Source: Codonopsis lanceolata (taxonomy: Eukaryota > Streptophyta > Magnoliopsida > Asterales > Campanulaceae). Taken from it: a stretch of 64,000 nt of DNA. How positions within the stretch are numbered: position 1 is the first letter of the stretch; the number at the start of each line of letters is the position of its first letter. The position numbers and the translations under genes are program-made. The DNA is taken from positions 75,421,254 to 75,485,253 of the forward strand of contig CM028378.1 of the NCBI GenBank assembly GCA_013146195.2, in the 5' to 3' direction. The notes beneath the pieces are model-generated. The model did no database searches. It was given only the letters and a program-made list of their open reading frames with translations, and was not told the DNA's origin. Shown piece after piece: positions 34,087 through 45,396 of this stretch.

Positions 34087-34344
34087 CTCCCTCTATTTCT
34101 AAATTATGGTTTTAGTTGATCCGACGTATAAATTAAGAAAAAATAATTGATTTGATTATTTATATTGGTTTAACATGTAGTTTATTTTAAAGCTCATGTG
34201 TATGCGACCAGTAATTAAAGTAAGCTGAAAAAGTAAAAATAAAACGGTAAAAGTGATATTTTAAAAAAATAAGTTTTAAACTGGACAATTATTTTGGGAC
34301 GGACGAAAAAGGAAAGAATGACGATAATTTAAGGACGGAGGGAG
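34087..34344. mobile_element. Stowaway MITE, ~258 bp
   Basis: Ends CTCCCTCTATTTCTAAATTA and 'gataatttaaggacggaggg' + AG; TA follows on the right. The interior is shared with 39237 and with the MITE piece at the start of segmental copy 1. Confidence 0.85.
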
Positions 34345-34650
34345 TACTATTCTTTCAATATATCTATTTATCTAATATTATCATTATTGCACATCTCGAA
34401 GAGAGAGTGAGTGTAATGTGTACATAGTTAATGAGAGAGTATGTGAAATGAATATTATTGTCACAATATATTTTATAACTCATCATTAATTATATTTATT
34501 AATTCTTATGTTTTATTTATTAAAAACATTTATCCAAGGTAACATTTTTCCTAAGTGCATTATTACTCTTGAAATAAAAATTACTCATCCGTTATTTAGA
34601 AAATGTTCTGTTTAACACGACACAAAGATTAAAAAATATAAGTAACTCTA

Positions 34651-35164
34651 TCTAATATACAATAGAGCTCATACTCATACATGTGCAATTGACTAAAGCT
34701 ATTTAGAGGTTGAGATTAAATTATCTTAAAAAATTGAACGGTTGTGATTCACCCTCATATTCACATGTGTGAGAGTAGTTATCCATTTTTAACTCCCTAT
34801 TACAAAACCATCCCCTACAATTAATATTATGTTTTGAACAATCACCTCTTATAAAACATCATTGTTACATTAATACAATCTCATAATAGAGCTTAGTCAA
34901 TCAACTGAGATTATCTGGCGGTGGGAATTGATTCCAGCCGCAAAATCAAACGGTTATGGGTCAGTTACAAATAATTTCTTACAAATAACCCCCATCAACT
35001 GTGGGTCGAGTTCGAATAGCGCCCTTCAACTATCACTTGAAGCAAATGTACCCCTTCAACTGTAACATTTTTTAAAATCACACTTTTCATTTAGACATTA
35101 TCGTTTCAATTGACGAACTCATATATACTTGTACCGTGCTATATGCATGGGCACGAAGATCTAG
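34651..35164 (+). mobile_element. Short Helitron, 514 bp (tandem unit 1)
   Basis: Starts A|TCTAATATACAATAGAGC and ends in a GTGC..GCAC hairpin followed by 'gaagat' CTAG. It abuts unit 2 without a single intervening base and is homologous to it over its whole length ('catgtgcaattgactaaa', 'gtgagagtagttatcca', 'caattgacgaa'). Confidence 0.85.
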
Positions 35165-35714
35165 TCTATATTACAATAGAGTTCATTCTCACACATGTGC
35201 AATTGACTAAAACTATTTAGAGGTTAAGATTAAATTATTTTAAAAAATTTGATGGTTGGGATTCAATCTCACATTCACATACGTGAGAGTAGTTATCCAC
35301 TTTAAACTTTCTATTTTCTCTCACTCTGTTACAAAGTCACCCCCTATAATTAATATTATGAGCAGTCACACCCTGAGATTAATCTTCTAAACCATTACTC
35401 CTTACAAAACATCAATCTTACATTAATATAATCTCACAATAGAGTTCAATTGATTGACTGAGACTATCTGGTCATTAGGGTTGATTCCGTCGCAAAATCA
35501 AACGTTCATAGGTCAGTTACATATAACTCCTTACAAATAACCTCCTTAATTATGAGTTGAGTTTGAATAGCGTCCCTCAACTACCATTTAAAGTAATGTA
35601 TTCCTCAACTGTAACATTTTTTTAAAATCGCACCTTCTATTTAGACGTTGTCATTTCAATTGACGAAATCAGATATATTGGTACCGTACCATAAATACAG
35701 ACACGAAAATCTAG
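35165..35714 (+). mobile_element. Short Helitron, 550 bp (tandem unit 2)
   Basis: Starts TCTATATTACAATAGAGT directly after CTAG of unit 1, ends 'gacacgaaaat' CTAG with host T at 35715. Host sequence on both sides joins exactly to the empty site in copy 1 of the segmental duplication. Its 3' hairpin is degraded compared with unit 1. Confidence 0.85.
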
Positions 35715-36215
35715 TTATAAATATTAAGAGCATGTTTCTTAACCTAATTAAGAGCTTAATCAGGAAACTTTTAAGTGAGTTTATAAGTAAAATTGTTTTT
35801 AAAAAACATAAATAAGTTTGTTTGATAAATCAATATTATATCACTTAAAAATTAACCATCCTTTAAAAATTACCAAAATTTGAAGTAAAAGGGTTGACTT
35901 AAAATTTTGAAGTGGCTAACTTTTTCTTTCTTCTTCGTTTTTTTATCCTTTCCTTTTCTGTATCCATAACTTTCCATCTTCAATTCCGACACAGTCCTTC
36001 ATTTCAATTAATCACCTCCATAATTTCTGCAACTACCACCAGGTACACCGCCATAATACCACTGAAGGCAGACGAAGAAAGTAGCTCACTGACGAGTCGC
36101 GACTCGACACCTAACCTACCTAGAGGGTCAGGTACGCATCCTTTAATTATACTCCCTCCGCTTTTAAATTATAAAAGCAAGATTTTGTCAAGGTGCAAGT
36201 GTAAATGTGATGTAT

Positions 36216-37663
36216 GATACGAATAAATTAATATTTTCTTGAGATTTTATAAGAGTCAGATCAATATACATTTAAAAAAAAAAGACAATTTCCTAAAAAT
36301 TAAAGAAATAAAAAAGACAACTTTCCATAAATTAAAAAAATAAAACATTTTATTCGCTTTAACATTTTGTAACTCATCAAAAAATAGTAGTATAATTAAG
36401 CATTCAAAAAAATTCTCTCTTACACACATCAATACAACATCTGTTAATTAAAATAAATTTAAAAATAAAAATTGCGGCAAACAAAAAATATTAAATAAAT
36501 TGAATGAGACATAGTGAACTAACAAAAGACTATTTTGAAGTTACAAATATTTCAGACTATTAAGGAAAACTTAGCACACATTTAAAAAAAGAAATTAAAA
36601 TACAAATATTTAAAATTACAAAACTTACGAACAAATGTTTTTTTTAAAAAATAAATCTAGGTCGGACAAAAAATAAATTGAGATTCAGTTGATTACGATA
36701 AAATACAAATATTTAAAATTATAAAACTTACGAACAAATGTTTTTTTTAAAAAATAAATCTAGGTCGGACAAAAATTAAAATGAGATTCAATTGATTACG
36801 ATAACAATTAATTAAGAAAGTACAAACTAAATATTAATAATAAAATTACAATACAAATATTTAAAATTACAAAAATTAATTACAAAAGTTACAAACAAAT
36901 ATCTCATTAAAACAACTCAATAGGTGCTCGGGATAAATTATAGATAACCACTTCGTCAACTCAAACAGAAGTATGTGGTTAAAAAATATGATAGAGGAAA
37001 GTATTCCTATAACTGTAATTGGTTGTAGAGATGATAATTCAAAAAAAAAAACATAACTGAGGGGTTATTACATATTTATTGGTTGTAGAGGGGGTAATTC
37101 AAGCATAAATCATAAGTGAGGGGTTTGTATGTAACTCACATATTTACTAATCAATCTGGACCGTCAGTTATGTTTGACAGAATTCGATCTGGACTGTCAA
37201 TTAGCTCATGATCGATTTAATATAGATTGATGAAATGTATGATTTCTTTAAGATTATTGAGCATTGTGACCAACCGACCATAATTAAAGACTAAAGTAGA
37301 TAGAAAAAGTAAGGATTAAATAGTAAAAATATATTTTCTTAAAATGATTTTTTTAAAACAATAATTATTATTTTGGAAAGGATAAAAGCTGATAGGAAAA
37401 CAATAATTTGAAAAGAGAGGAAGTTTTTATTTTGTACATCTTTTCGTAATCTTCAAAAATAAAAATTCCTCCATAATTGCTTGTACTGCTGTAACTTTGC
37501 AAATGGGGGGAGGGTCGGGGTTGAATTCACATATAGCCGATTGAAAATTCATGCTTAACTAGGAGCACAAATTTCAATACAACTCTTAAACGCTTAAATT
37601 TGATTTAGATAAAAAAAAATATATCTATTTTTTGTTAATTCACATTTATATGTAAATGTAGAA
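36216..37663. other. AT-rich spacer, no gene
   Basis: Contains the ~102-bp tandem duplication at 36602 and a degenerate Stowaway piece at about 37257-37425. Nothing coding recognised. Confidence 0.6.
36602..36805. repeat. Tandem duplication, ~102-bp unit x2
   Basis: Two near-identical units each containing 'cttacgaacaaatg' and 'aatctaggtcggacaaaa', ending 'gattacgata'. A shorter diverged third start lies near 36850. Confidence 0.85.
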
Positions 37664-37664
37664 T

Positions 37665-37858
37665 TGGAGTTAATCCCCTTGCCCCTGGGCGGCCCGCAGA
37701 GACATGCCAAGCATTCATACGCGATGTCTCGTGCTCGATCCCTTCTTATGTCCCCTAAGACACGAGCCTTCACAATGTGTGCCCCTAAGACACGAGTCTT
37801 CACAATGTGTGAGGTCAGGTTCGATTCCTTCCTATGCCCCCTTAGGAGAAAAAAAAAC
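37665..37858 (+). mobile_element. Possible SINE fragment, plus strand
   Basis: A GC-rich island with B-box-like GTGCTCGATCCC (37729) and AGGTTCGATTCC (37817), ending 'cccccttaggag' plus an A run. A ~40-bp unit containing 'cccctaagacacgag' is tandemly repeated. No target duplication or A box found. Confidence 0.45.
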
Positions 37859-39236
37859 GTTTAATTATAAACACATAATACTTACATAACGTTAATTATT
37901 AGCACTTGTGCCCTCCTTCGTCTGTTCTATGGCGAGGTCATCCCCAACTCACGAAATCTTTCTTTCTCTCTCTCTATTTATTTCCTTTCAAATTGGCTAG
38001 TCATATCTCTGTCAACGTGAATACTTAAAATATTTTCATAAAATATGTGTGAGTGGGGTTTGAAAGATAAAATTGCATCGAGTAAATTTGACAATCTTAT
38101 GAATTTTAATTTACAAAACGGAACTCTATTCTCTTATATCTCAACTCACTAACACATAATGGATTGGTTAAAGAAGATCCATCTTATAAAAAATATTTGT
38201 ATGACAAAAGTTTTTGACAATTGGATTTGGCTGAAGGCATAAATATTTGGTTCATATTTGCATGACAAAATATTTGGTTCATATTGGTTATCAAATTGTA
38301 CTTCATCTCAAAGGCATAAATTTGTAATGTTATTGATTGTTGATTACCGTAATCTAATTATATCAAGTTTGAAGCTCTCGCTTCCTGGTACCATTTTTGC
38401 TTATTTATGGGACTTATATCATCACGGACTCTTAAGATATAAAAGTGACATTTTATTACTAATGATTTAATAAATATATCATTTTGTTAAAAAATTTGAC
38501 ATTTAAATAAAGACTCTTTACCCGAAACAGATATGATATATTTCTAGAATTCCAAATGAAGTCAAGATGCACATAAGGAACTTGCATTAGTCCAATAGTT
38601 CCCAACAGTCAAACATGTTAAAAAGACAACGGATGATCCACTGATTTTTATGCTCTTCTTACTACTCTTTCTGTTCCACAAATATCGAAAAAATAAGAAT
38701 AAAGTGATAAAAATTTTATCCTAAAAAAAGAAATTGAACAAGACAAATATTTTAAGACGATCGAAAAAAAAAAACAATAATTTTGAGACACACGGATAAA
38801 ATATCAAATATTACCCCAAATATTAAAAATACAATAATCCCAAATGGTATAATACTGCGTCATATGTCCGAATTACCACCACCAGGTCCACCACCACATA
38901 ATTAATAGTGTAAAGTTTTCTTACCAAGCCAAAAGTGTCGCTTATACCGATTTGAATATATTTTAGTTAATATTTTTCCTTTTAAAACTCTTCTTATTTG
39001 TTGTTTTATTTTTTTAATTTCAATTTTTTATTAAATTTTATTTTAGTGACGGAATACATGTCAAATAAGATTAAATCCACAGGTACTTTGAAGAGGTCTA
39101 TTTTAATTAAATATGAATGAAGAAAGATTATTGTCACATACTAATACTTTTGTCTGTGTCGATTGCACGGTGCCAGTTTGAGAATTTATTAGTAAATGAA
39201 ACAGATAATGTGGAAATGAATTAATATTTACTTATA
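37859..39236. other. AT-rich spacer, no gene
   Basis: Contains a pyrimidine tract near 37950-37990 and a MITE-like half at about 38430-38535. A proline-poor frame at 38258 has no match. Nothing else seen. Confidence 0.55.
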
Positions 39237-39491
39237 CCCCATCTGTTCCTAAATTATCGCCCTCTCTTTTTTCGTCCGTCTCAAAATAATTGTCTAGTTT
39301 GAAACTTACTTTTTTAGAACATCAATTTTATCACTTTTTCCTTAATTTTTCACATTACTTTAATTATGAGCCACATACACATGGACTTTAAAGTAAACTA
39401 CACATTAAATCAATATAAATAATTAAGTCAATTGTTTTTTCTTAATCCGTGCGCCGGGTCAACCAGAACGATAATTTAGGGACGGATGAAG
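39237..39491. mobile_element. Stowaway MITE, ~255 bp
   Basis: TA-flanked; ends CCCCATCTGTTCCTAAATTA and 'gataatttagggacggatg' + AAG. It is among the best-preserved members in the window, with the full 'tcgtccgtctcaaaataatt' subterminal region. Confidence 0.87.
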
Positions 39492-39701
39492 TAATTTGTA
39501 GGGGTTGGATATATGTACACTACACAACAAAAATGGAAGAAAACTCAAATACCTAACAAAATAAAACATTTTACTTCAATATTTATTTCATAAGAAAACC
39601 AAGGAATAAATATTTTCATTGTAACTACTGTTAAAATACGAAAAGAAAATTTTATTGTTTTCTTTATAACAAAAACTCAATCTTCTTCTTTTGAGGGTTC
39701 T

Positions 39702-40510
39702 TGTTTAATAACAATGGTTGGTGATGTGGCAAAATCACAGCTTGAGCCGTCCGTGTGTTGGGTTGGATATCTGGGCTTAAATCTGTTTTCTTGAACCTGA
39801 TTAAGAACACAGAAAACCTGAGTGTAAGTGCAAGGCAGGGTCTCGCGAAACCCCTCCGGCGTGAGAGTAAGTCTCGAGTGTGAATGTCAAGAGAGAAATT
39901 TGACAGAGGCTCTAAGCTCAAGAAAGTGTGTGTACCTTTTTTATGGTTATGGAGGAGTATTTATAGGCCTCCAATGTCATTGAATCCGTCTAGGACTTAG
40001 TTTCCTTAGTTACCTAATCAATCAAGGAGAGAATCCCTTGATTGTTGGCATGATAAGTGACTGGCTGCGTAAATGTAGGAACATATAAGGCAAGTGCCCA
40101 GCTCAGATATGGAAACCATTGACCCATCTTGGAGAGCAAGTTTCCAGAGCTTCCTGATCGGGCAGGCAAGGCCGGTGTTCGACTAGGTTTGGACAGGACG
40201 ATTATAATTCTTTACTCGATGTGAGTTAGGTCCCCGGGCATGGCCCCTGGTCGGACAGGCAAGGCCTGTGCCCAGCCAGGTTTAGACGGGAGTTGCACTG
40301 CTCGTTGTTTGATGGCTTAATTACATTGTCCGCTAGGCTGGCGGGCCCCACATTCATTATGCTCGTGACTGGCACGTGATACTAGCTCGTGTTTCGCTCG
40401 TGACCCGGCTTGGGCCGGGCATATTAGTGGCCCTTGTTCCTTGTCTGGCGAGTATTCATGCTCGAAGCAGGGAGCGTACATGATGGATGATGCTCGTACG
40501 GGCCTCAACA
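39702..40510 (-). repeat. Gypsy (Tat-like) LTR, minus orientation, ~809 bp
   Basis: On the minus strand it starts TGTTGAGGCCCGTACGAGC at 40510 and probably ends TTAAACA near 39702. A minus-strand TATA (CTATAAATAC, ~39958) lies about 550 bp in. After it comes 'cgccggaggggtttcgcgag', a phrase characteristic of Tat LTRs downstream of the transcription start. Boundaries are tentative and no target duplication was found. No primer-binding site lies on the left, so I read it as a 3' LTR of an element extending to the right. Confidence 0.6.
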
Positions 40511-40778
40511 CTTGTGATTTTTTGAGGAAAAGAGAGGATTAGGAGGGCAGACTTGGGGAAGGCTCTGGTGTTTCAATGGGAAACAACTGGAGCATATTGA
40601 GGAAGCTTTCCGAGCGCATCGGCGAGTAGGTAAAGCGCCGTGAGCCGCCAAAAGTCAGTGACTTGATGGGGCACAAACAGCGAATGCGACGTATTTAATG
40701 CATTGTGATGATAGGCCGTCCTCTCAGACGCCGTTTTGGGCTCCGCCTTTTTTCCCCTCAAAACCGTAAACCCCGGCC

Positions 40779-40787
40779 TATAAAAGG
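40779..40787 (+). promoter_or_regulatory. TATA box of the plus-strand extra ORF
   Basis: GGCCTATAAAAGG followed about 30 bp later by a pyrimidine-rich stretch ('cccttctccctcttttc'). It lies 495 bp upstream of the ATG, with an intron in the 5' leader (41005-41273, GTAAGT...TTTGTAG). Confidence 0.65.
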
Positions 40788-41273
40788 AGAACCCTTCTCC
40801 CTCTTTTCTTTTTTACTGTTCTTGAGTTTTTAGATAGAAAATTTCCTTGTGAGTTCTCGCTGCTGGTGCCCAGAGCATTCTAGATTCTGGTGATCTTGCT
40901 TAATAATTCTCACTGTTCATTCGCTCCTGGTGCTTCAAGCTTCGCTTTGGAAAAGTTTTCCTTCTTTGATTGCTCACAGAAGACGTTCCACACCAGAACT
41001 GACAGTAAGTTTCTGACCCTCTTTTTCCATTATGTTCTTGGTTTTTCTGGGTTTAGTGAGAGTTTTCTGGTTTCTTCCCTTCATCTTCATATGCTTCTGT
41101 TAGGGTTTATGAGAGTAGAACCGCCCTTAGGTAGAGATCGAGGAAAAGACCATATGGTCTTGCTCGCTGAAGCGGCATGGCCCCTGGTGTACCTAGACTT
41201 AGAGTTATTTCCCATTTAACTTTGCCTGCTACTCCTAAGTAACATTGATTCTCCTTCCTCGATCTCTTTGTAG

Positions 41274-41795
41274 ATGTCTGATATCTCAGAGAATGACCGC
41301 GAGGCCTTTAGCTACGGCGGGAAAAACGACTCTTTGAGCAACGAGAAAACCCCTCTTGTTGACTATGAGTCTGATGAGGGAGCGAGATCCGTGGCCGGGC
41401 CAACAGTCCCTTGGCGCGTGGCCGCCCCAATAGTTGACTTAGTTGATTCTTCCAGCGGGGAAGATTCTGGAGAGGCGAGTGTTACTGGAGGCTATGCTGG
41501 CGGGCAGGGCCCTGAACAGCAGGCGGCCAATGTTGAAGGTACGGTCGAGCAAGTAAGGGCCAAGCAAGGAGAGGTGGCCGGGGAGGCCTCGGAGGCTAAC
41601 GAGGCGGATAACATGCCCCTCACCCGACGCCTAAAGAGGACATGCCACACTCAAGTGGAAGCCACACTTGAGGTTGATGCAGATGACCAGGACGACATTC
41701 CCCTTGCTCGCTGCTACAGAATGGTCGGCGGCTCTCAAGTGGAGGTACCAGTTGAAGAAATTGTTGAGGAGGAAGAAGAGCCCGACCGTACGTGA
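41274..41795 (+). CDS. Retroelement extra ORF, N-terminal exon
   Basis: The ATG is the first codon after the acceptor TTTGTAG of a leader intron. It encodes 173 residues of low-complexity acidic protein (SENDREAFSYGGK, then Ser/Glu/Gly-rich, ending VEEEEEPDRT). A donor-like CC|GTACGT at 41788 suggests splicing just before the stop. Downstream (41796-42680) further frames such as 'VSFHARNESKFCR' continue in shifted phase, so the gene is damaged or more exons exist. This resembles the extra ORFs carried by Tat-lineage elements (annotated in plant genomes as gypsy-type putative transposase); its function is unknown. It is antisense to the adjacent minus LTR. Confidence 0.6.
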   Translation: MSDISENDREAFSYGGKNDSLSNEKTPLVDYESDEGARSVAGPTVPWRVAAPIVDLVDSSSGEDSGEASVTGGYAGGQGPEQQAANVEGTVEQVRAKQGEVAGEASEANEADNMPLTRRLKRTCHTQVEATLEVDADDQDDIPLARCYRMVGGSQVEVPVEEIVEEEEEPDRT

Positions 41796-42695
41796 ATGCG
41801 CAGATCCAAGACGCCGCCACCGGGCTACGCCGACACGGCCGACAAAGTGACCGCTTGCTCACGCCCCTCGGCGCCGACCTCGCTATTATCAGCGAAAGAT
41901 GGATGTGCCCACTAGTGTTAGCTTTCACGCCAGAAACGAATCAAAGTTTTGCCGACTTTCCAGGACTACTCTTTCTTCGCCGGAGTCTTTCCTCGGTGGA
42001 TTCTTTCGCACTGCACGAAAGTCGCACTATGTGACTGATGTCAATCTGCCTCAGAGCCATCACAGCCTTCACGGTGGCGAGCCGACTGCTAAGGTTCGAG
42101 CCGGATATGTACTTGCTTCGCTAGTTATTTGTTTTTACTCCGAGCACAGGCGGGAGAATTGGAGTGAGGGCCAACTCTAACCCCCTCGATATCGCAGCCC
42201 CTGAAAGTGGAGGCTCGGGGATGAGGGTCCTATTTATTGAATCTCGAGTTATGGCCATTCGCGCCCACGCCTACCAATGAAATCAAGATCCCCAAGGCCC
42301 CAAGCAAGACTTTAGCTCGTGGGAGATTGCCTCTAGCTACTGGGGCACGCCATGGGTCATCAAGAGAATTGATAAACTGCCCGCCACCGGAAAAAAGTCG
42401 AGTTCCGTAATCCGCGCAACTTGTGCCTGGCCGGAGTGATACGGGCAGAAGTTCCCGAGGTGGAGCCCCTCTTAATGCATGTTCCTGAAAATCCGCATCC
42501 ATACTAGGGTGATTGTCACGGCCAGATGTTCAAGCGTGAATGCGTTGAATGCCAGCTAGGCAGTGCATCGTCGGTCGGGCCATGACGAGACCGTGATGGT
42601 TGCCTGCTAACTATGAACATGCTCCTATCTCTGCTTTAATCATCCTTTTTTTTCTCGTAACGTTACTGATCATGTTTTGCTTTGTCTTGTTTCAG

Positions 42696-43324
42696 GAATG
42701 AAGAACTTGGCAGTACTGAAGTTGAGGAAGAAACAGGTTGACCAGCGGGCAACCGATTTGAAGGCCAACGAGCTCGTGGCCTTGCCCAAGGTGCCCTTTT
42801 GTCCTCCTTCCAAGAAAACACCGGGCTCAGGCAGGGCCGCGAGTCCGGTCAAGAAGGTAATGGCGCTGAAAGCCGTCATGGCCGTGCAAAAAGAGGCCGT
42901 TGTGGCTATTACTGATAACACCGCCGAGCCACCAGCTGCCAACACCTCCGTGGTGCTCGCTACCAAGGATGCCAAGGCAAAGGGGAAAAGAAAGAAAAGT
43001 CCTTCTCCTCCTCCTGCTCGGGATGTCCGCCATCGGGGCTCGAGCCCTGACCCCGTTTTGGCTGCCCCTATTCAAAGTGGGGAAGCTACTTTGAGGCAAT
43101 CTGGCTTTGTGATGCCTTCCACTACTAACGCTGCCTGGGCACTAGTGAAGGAAATATCCTATGATGCCCCTTTGCTATGGGGCTTAGATTTGTATGCCCG
43201 TGGGAGCCCGGGAGGTTTGGTGGGCAAAGGCATCATTAAAAGGGCTATGCATGATGGCCTAGCCAGAGATCGAGACACCGCCATCCACGTCCTTGTTGGG
43301 AACGTGGGGCTCTGCCTGAGCGAG
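42696..43324 (+). CDS. Retroelement extra ORF, middle exon
   Basis: Begins after the acceptor TTGTTTCAG and ends at the donor GCGAG|GTAAAT. It encodes about 210 residues: a Lys/Ala-rich basic region with KGKRKKSPSPPPARD, then PSTTNAAWALVKEISYD, GLVGKGIIKRAMHDGLARDR and VGLCLSE. The pattern of a basic, nuclear-localisation-like segment before a short conserved domain and a coiled coil is typical of these transposon-borne plant proteins. It joins the next exon in phase 0. Confidence 0.65.
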
Positions 43325-43400
43325 GTAAATCATTTGACTGTAGTTTGCCCTTCTTTTTCTTCCTTATTTCCTGTTCTGACTATCTGTCCTCTACTCGCAG

Positions 43401-43670
43401 ATCGCTTTCATATGTACCAATCTCTATGATCGGTATAATGAAGAGAAGGAAGCTCGCAAAAAGGCGGAGGCAAACCACAAGGCTCGCGAGAGCCTGTTGA
43501 AGGAGAAGATCGAACAGGTGGCCGCTTTAGCCAAACAACTGGAGACCAGCGGTGCCGCTGCCAAGAAAAAAAAAGTGAGCTACTCGAGCAAAACTTGCAG
43601 CTGGTTGTCAAGAACAACACTCTGGTTGCTAAGAAAACTGAGTTGGTTGGCCAGATGAAAAATAGCTAAG
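43401..43670 (+). CDS. Retroelement extra ORF, coiled-coil exon, truncated
   Basis: Follows the acceptor CTACTCGCAG: IAFICTNLYDRYNEEKEARK, then a heptad-like coiled coil (KEKIEQVAALAKQLETS). A run of nine A at 43565-43573 has shifted the frame; in the neighbouring frame the coil continues (SELLEQNLQLVVKNN). A stop follows and the scaffold gap begins at 43721. Coiled-coil C-termini are common in these ORFs. Confidence 0.6.
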
Positions 43671-43720
43671 TCAACTGGAGAAAGGGAAAAGGCGCTCTGC
43701 CGCATTACTAAGCTGCAGGG

Positions 43721-43820
43721 NNNNNNNNNNNNNNNNNNNNNNNNNNNNNNNNNNNNNNNNNNNNNNNNNNNNNNNNNNNNNNNNNNNNNNNNNNNNNNNN
43801 NNNNNNNNNNNNNNNNNNNN
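43721..43820. other. Assembly gap (100 N)
   Basis: Exactly 100 N, the conventional size for a gap of unknown length. Sequence on the two sides need not be truly adjacent: left is the extra-ORF coiled coil, right looks like a different LTR. Confidence 1.
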
Positions 43821-44861
43821 ATGATTCACATAACATCGATGGCACGAACTAGTAACATTGTGTGTTGCGGGAGCAACACAACGGAGTGGTTTGGTATCTT
43901 TCTATCCCTTATGTGGCTTACTATGAGCACTTATATGAAAGGAAATATATATATGGTTTATGAAGTTTATGTTACTCGGTGACTAATACAAGTTATTATT
44001 GGTAGACTATAAAGATATCATGATTTTTATATATGTTGGTGCATTATGCCATGCCACGATATGCTATGCCATACATTTGCATTTAGTAACTTATGGGTCA
44101 TTATGACTCATTTCGTGTGTTTGTTTTCCTTAGTTTTTGCAGCGATCCGGTTGTATGCTGGCGTGGCGGCCGGATAGTGATTCCTAGAAGGTGGTCTTAG
44201 GGCTTTTAGCTTGGTTTATTATTATTAAGTTATTTTGTATTTGTGAGACACGATTGTAAAGTTATGTAGACTTTACTTGGGTAGATTATGTTAGTAACTT
44301 GTTATTGTATTATTTTGGTAGCCGACTTGTCTGGTCGGTTGTTGTATCTTTTAGAGTTTATTCCTTGTTATTTCGAGCATGCTTTGGCTCACTCGTCCTA
44401 GTTATGTTGGTATCATCATCTCAGACGACATTAGTCGTGAGACTTGGGTTTAATTGTTAGGATTTGAATATCTTATTCTTTAGTTGATTTATTCCTCCGG
44501 CATGTTAGCCGTTGAGCGTGGTTTATCGGGTTGGATTCTTGTTGCAGCGGCCTTAGGTTGCCGATGGTTTGTTGTGCGTGCGCAATGTTGCGTCCACGCG
44601 AAGTCGTGTGTTTGTCGAGATAGTGGTCTCTCGGCCCTTGTATTCCTTAGTTTAAAACTATAAGTTCGGTCCCATTTATGATTCGCTTCCGGGTTTTAGT
44701 TTGGATATTCGGTTTTGCCGTTATGGCTTTTCATTCTGTTTAGCGTTTGTTGGTTCAACTCGGACTTGCACTACTACGCTTAGCGGTGCTTGTTAGATCT
44801 TTTAGCTTGTCTTGGCGGCGACGTGGGATTCCGCATTGGGGTTCGAGATCGGGCGTCACAT
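43821..44861 (+). repeat. Probable LTR end of another Gypsy element
   Basis: Moderately GC-rich, non-coding DNA ending 'gggttcgagatcgggcgtca' + CA, an ending commonly seen in chromovirus-type LTRs. Its left end is lost in the gap. No protein frame is recognised. The call rests on texture and the terminal motif. Confidence 0.4.
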
Positions 44862-45396
44862 GTAGCCTCCTTTAATAGGCCTCCTTTTTCTTTTGTGATC
44901 AGGCGCCAGCGAGCGATGGTTGGAGCAAATATCATGGTACCATGCGCACATCTATCCAGAGATAATGGGGATGCTTGATGATGAAGAGGAGACACAGTGG
45001 CTCTCATGTTGATGAGTGAGCTTCTTCTGCGCCTCGCGAAGGAGTATATAGGCCCGCTTCTGGGTGGACGCCGCAGGCATTGATGGACCGCTAGGGCTAT
45101 GGGCGCAAGAAAAGGATTGTTTCGGGGAAAACAAAGGGGTATAGGCAATAGATAGATATGTAAAATGCAAATAATGTATACTATAGATGTCTTAATAAGT
45201 ATTCCTAAGTTGCACCTTAGGACCAGTAAAATTATATTTTAGTGTTTTAATGTGAGTTGCTTTGTCGTGGTTTTCTCTTTGTCGGTCGAGTCTCGATGTC
45301 TTGAAGACCTTGGAGATAGTCTGTGATGGCTTCAAATAATGCCTTCCCTCTCCCCTTTTTTTATTTTTATTTTCATTTTTTTTCATCATTTTTTTA
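44862..45396. other. Retroelement 3' region, no gene recognised
   Basis: Between the LTR-like end and the tandem repeats. The minus strand has short Arg/Ser-rich frames without known match. Probably untranslated 3' sequence of the minus-strand Gypsy element. Confidence 0.4.

Larger units (their letters stand above)
34207..36215. repeat. Segmental duplication, copy 2 (Helitron-filled)
   Basis: Repeats copy 1 (32707-33790) but is interrupted at 34651-35714 by two Helitrons. The plus frame at 35912-36217 also exists, broken, in copy 1 (one version has extra bases after 'cgcgactc'). It resembles no family I know, so I do not call it a gene. Confidence 0.85.

Noticed and set aside
35912..36217. 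101-codon plus frame with Ser/Thr-rich start
   Set aside because: The duplicate copy at 33.5-33.7 kb is broken, there is no known domain, and it lies in a non-coding repeat; not reported as a gene.
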